Shown in pieces: positions 62,686 to 64,000 of a stretch of DNA of 64,000 bases. The notes beneath the pieces are model-generated. The model was not told where the DNA came from and did not search any database. It worked only from the letters and a program-made list of their open reading frames with translations. How positions within the stretch are numbered: the stretch's first letter is position 1; each line of letters begins with the position of its first letter. A program made the translations under genes and the position numbers. Source of the stretch: Oasisia sp. SBJ-2009 (taxonomy: Eukaryota > Annelida > Polychaeta > Sabellida > Siboglinidae); contig OZ024855.1 of assembly GCA_964017155.1 (NCBI GenBank), positions 57,038,935-57,102,934 on the forward strand. The letters are read 5' to 3'.

Positions 62686-63250
62686 CATATGTTTTGGAAG
62701 CAAATATTTTACAGCATTCCAATTCCATTCAAAAAAGCTGTATATTACCCCCTGGATAATACTTATAATCAGGTACTATGAGTTTGAGAGTTGCCACTTA
62801 TTCAAACAGGTATCCGTGCAAGCTTTGCACAAACACAGACTTAGGACCTGAACAGCCCGAGTACAAATAGACATAACAATATAAAACGCCGGCACGCACG
62901 AATGTACGTGCGTACGTGCGCGTGCGTAAAGGAGTTGTCAAGTGTTTTCTCGCAAACTGAGTTATCGAATTGACTCTTTTATCTGGCTCATCTACGTCGT
63001 GTATACTGATGTTGTAATGGAAGTGACTACAGCTTAACGGCTGTCAGCTTGGCTAAGACCGCTGCAATATTGTCATCTCGTCACGTTATGCTTCAAGTCT
63101 TGTACTTACTTTCGCAATGGACGCCGTCATAGCCTTTCGCACAGTGGCAAACAAAGAAGGCGACATATTGGAAACTAGGGTTGACTCCCCCTTGTATACG
63201 GCACGTGGCTCCATTCATGCACGGACTGCTATTGCAAAGTGTCATGTCAA
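61985..63250 (-). CDS. EGF/PAN-like secreted or membrane protein, last two exons (partial gene)
   Basis: Two minus-strand exons join in phase: 63110-63250, then 61985-62307. The first is a complete EGF-like domain. The second encodes CVGTF, a poly-Asp stretch, then FCEKECFYLSDDCDGFDII and ECYLVYP, which resembles a PAN/Apple module (C-x3-C, then C-x-GF, then C-x-L). It ends at TAA 61985-61987 after HYVCNT. Such EGF-PAN arrangements occur in extracellular adhesion or protease-associated proteins. Upstream exons, including any signal peptide, lie beyond 64000. The exact family is unknown. Confidence 0.65.
62167..62238. repeat. (TCA/TCG)n trinucleotide repeat
   Basis: Pure TCA units followed by interspersed TCG. 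It lies in the predicted PAN-like exon and reads as poly-Asp on the minus strand. Confidence 0.97.
62322..62445. repeat. (AGT/AGC)n trinucleotide repeat
   Basis: AGTAGT/GCAGTA and GCAGCA units. It lies in the intron just upstream of the PAN-like exon acceptor (minus strand). Confidence 0.95.
62447..62683. repeat. (GT)n microsatellite, about 230 bp
   Basis: Long GT run with regularly spaced GTCT interruptions in the middle. Confidence 0.97.
63110..63250 (-). CDS. EGF-like domain exon, phase 1-1
   Basis: A TGTTGCACAG acceptor and a GTAAGTAC donor bound 141 bp. Six cysteines fit the EGF pattern: CNSSPC, MNGATC, then after 17 residues CHC, and GYDGVHC. Symmetric phase 1-1 boundaries are typical for shuffled EGF modules. 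Confidence 0.85.
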
Positions 63251-64000
63251 CTGTGCAACAGGAAGACCAAACAGGTGATTATCAGAACAACGTTTGCCTA
63301 TCACGCACGCGTAACAATTTACGAATGTTTAGACTTAGAACGGAGCACAATGCTGTGACTAATTAAGGTATCCAAACTATAACTTATCTACGTTTTTTCT
63401 TTAATTATGTGTTTCTTTGTAAATTATATTTGGAACACATGTGATATCTGAACCGTAAGTGCCTCCACACAGGACATGGGAAATCAATATACATGCCCAG
63501 TTGCCCACATACAAACTATCGCTGGCTACGCGCCTGTACGGTCAATGGCTAATTGAGGATTATTTAAACAACTAGGGTCTAGTTGCCTAGTGGCGCCTCT
63601 AGCGACTAACGTCGATTTGTGGAACCCCATTGTGGCCCGCCTTTTAGTTTGCCCCATCGTTTACTTACGTTGCCCGGGGAGTTCCGATGGTAAAAATATA
63701 TCAACTTTTGGGAAACTCTAGAGCCGTTGTTTGTTGCAAACTTATATTTGATCAAATAACGTATAAAACCACAAAGTGAGACATGTGGTAGGAAGTATAC
63801 TAATAACCAAAAATCGATCATGGTGTACATTGACGTTTCTAAAATGCGTTAAAAATGGGAAATTATGTCAGAATGCAACTTTAATGTTGGTGATGAACGA
63901 GAGTTAGGTAGTTTTGTAAAACATACCTCTAAAGTGTTACACTGGGGTCAAAAAAATACATAAAGCCGCTCCAATATATTAGAATCGTGTGTGTTAAATA
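63251..64000. other. intron or upstream of the EGF-PAN gene; short LINE-like scrap
   Basis: At about 63459-63483 the sequence AGTGCCTCCACACAGGACAT (KCLHTGHG in frame) matches the CR1-like fragment at 60536-60560. No further exon was found before the window edge. Confidence 0.45.

Noticed and set aside
62308..62728. Poly Thr-His and Val-Cys frames over the GT repeat
   Set aside because: Dinucleotide repeat translation; no gene evidence.

Overview
The window is animal genomic DNA. It is about 64 kb of AT-leaning sequence with split genes that use GT-AG introns, many microsatellites and minisatellites, tRNA-derived SINEs, hAT-type non-autonomous elements and non-LTR retrotransposons. Introns of 0.5-17 kb and the repeat families look invertebrate, perhaps amphioxus or another invertebrate deuterostome or lophotrochozoan. 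I cannot fix the species from sequence alone.

Two genes can be reconstructed exon by exon with consistent phases. On the minus strand, about 34.8 to 6.6 kb, lies NKAIN (Na+/K+-transporting ATPase interacting protein). It has five shared coding exons, then two phase-1 candidate terminal exons, at 10.6 kb and 7.0 kb, that would give different C-termini. On the plus strand, 40.9 to 56.9 kb, lies a complete 11-exon aspartyl/asparaginyl beta-hydroxylase (ASPH). It predicts 951 residues: an N-terminal cytosolic part, one membrane segment, a long acidic repeat exon, a TPR-like region and an intact Fe(II)/2-oxoglutarate oxygenase domain. The two genes are divergent neighbours. As I recall, human NKAIN3 and ASPH have the same arrangement on 8q12.3, so this looks like old microsynteny. 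The space between them has been enlarged by an almost intact RTE-like non-LTR retrotransposon (about 35.7-39 kb).

The right end is less certain. A plus-strand signal-peptide exon at 59.25 kb joins in phase to a short exon at 59.78 kb, which could be a 69-residue secreted peptide. A minus-strand gene enters from the right edge, with a phase 1-1 EGF exon at 63.1 kb and a last exon at 62.0-62.3 kb. That last exon encodes a PAN/Apple-like segment interrupted by an Asp tract that coincides with a microsatellite.

The rest is repeats. The left edge is a 1.5 kb imperfect palindrome (foldback-like). NKAIN intron 1 carries three large minisatellites within 3.6 kb (44-, 17- and 31-bp units), whose long open frames are artefacts of unit length. 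It also carries a TIR element with the wreck of a THAP-domain reading frame. One 300-bp hAT-like MITE family is present three times, two copies with 8-bp target duplications. ASPH introns carry a further hAT-like element, a SINE and a 22-bp array in which each unit looks like a splice acceptor joined to a donor.
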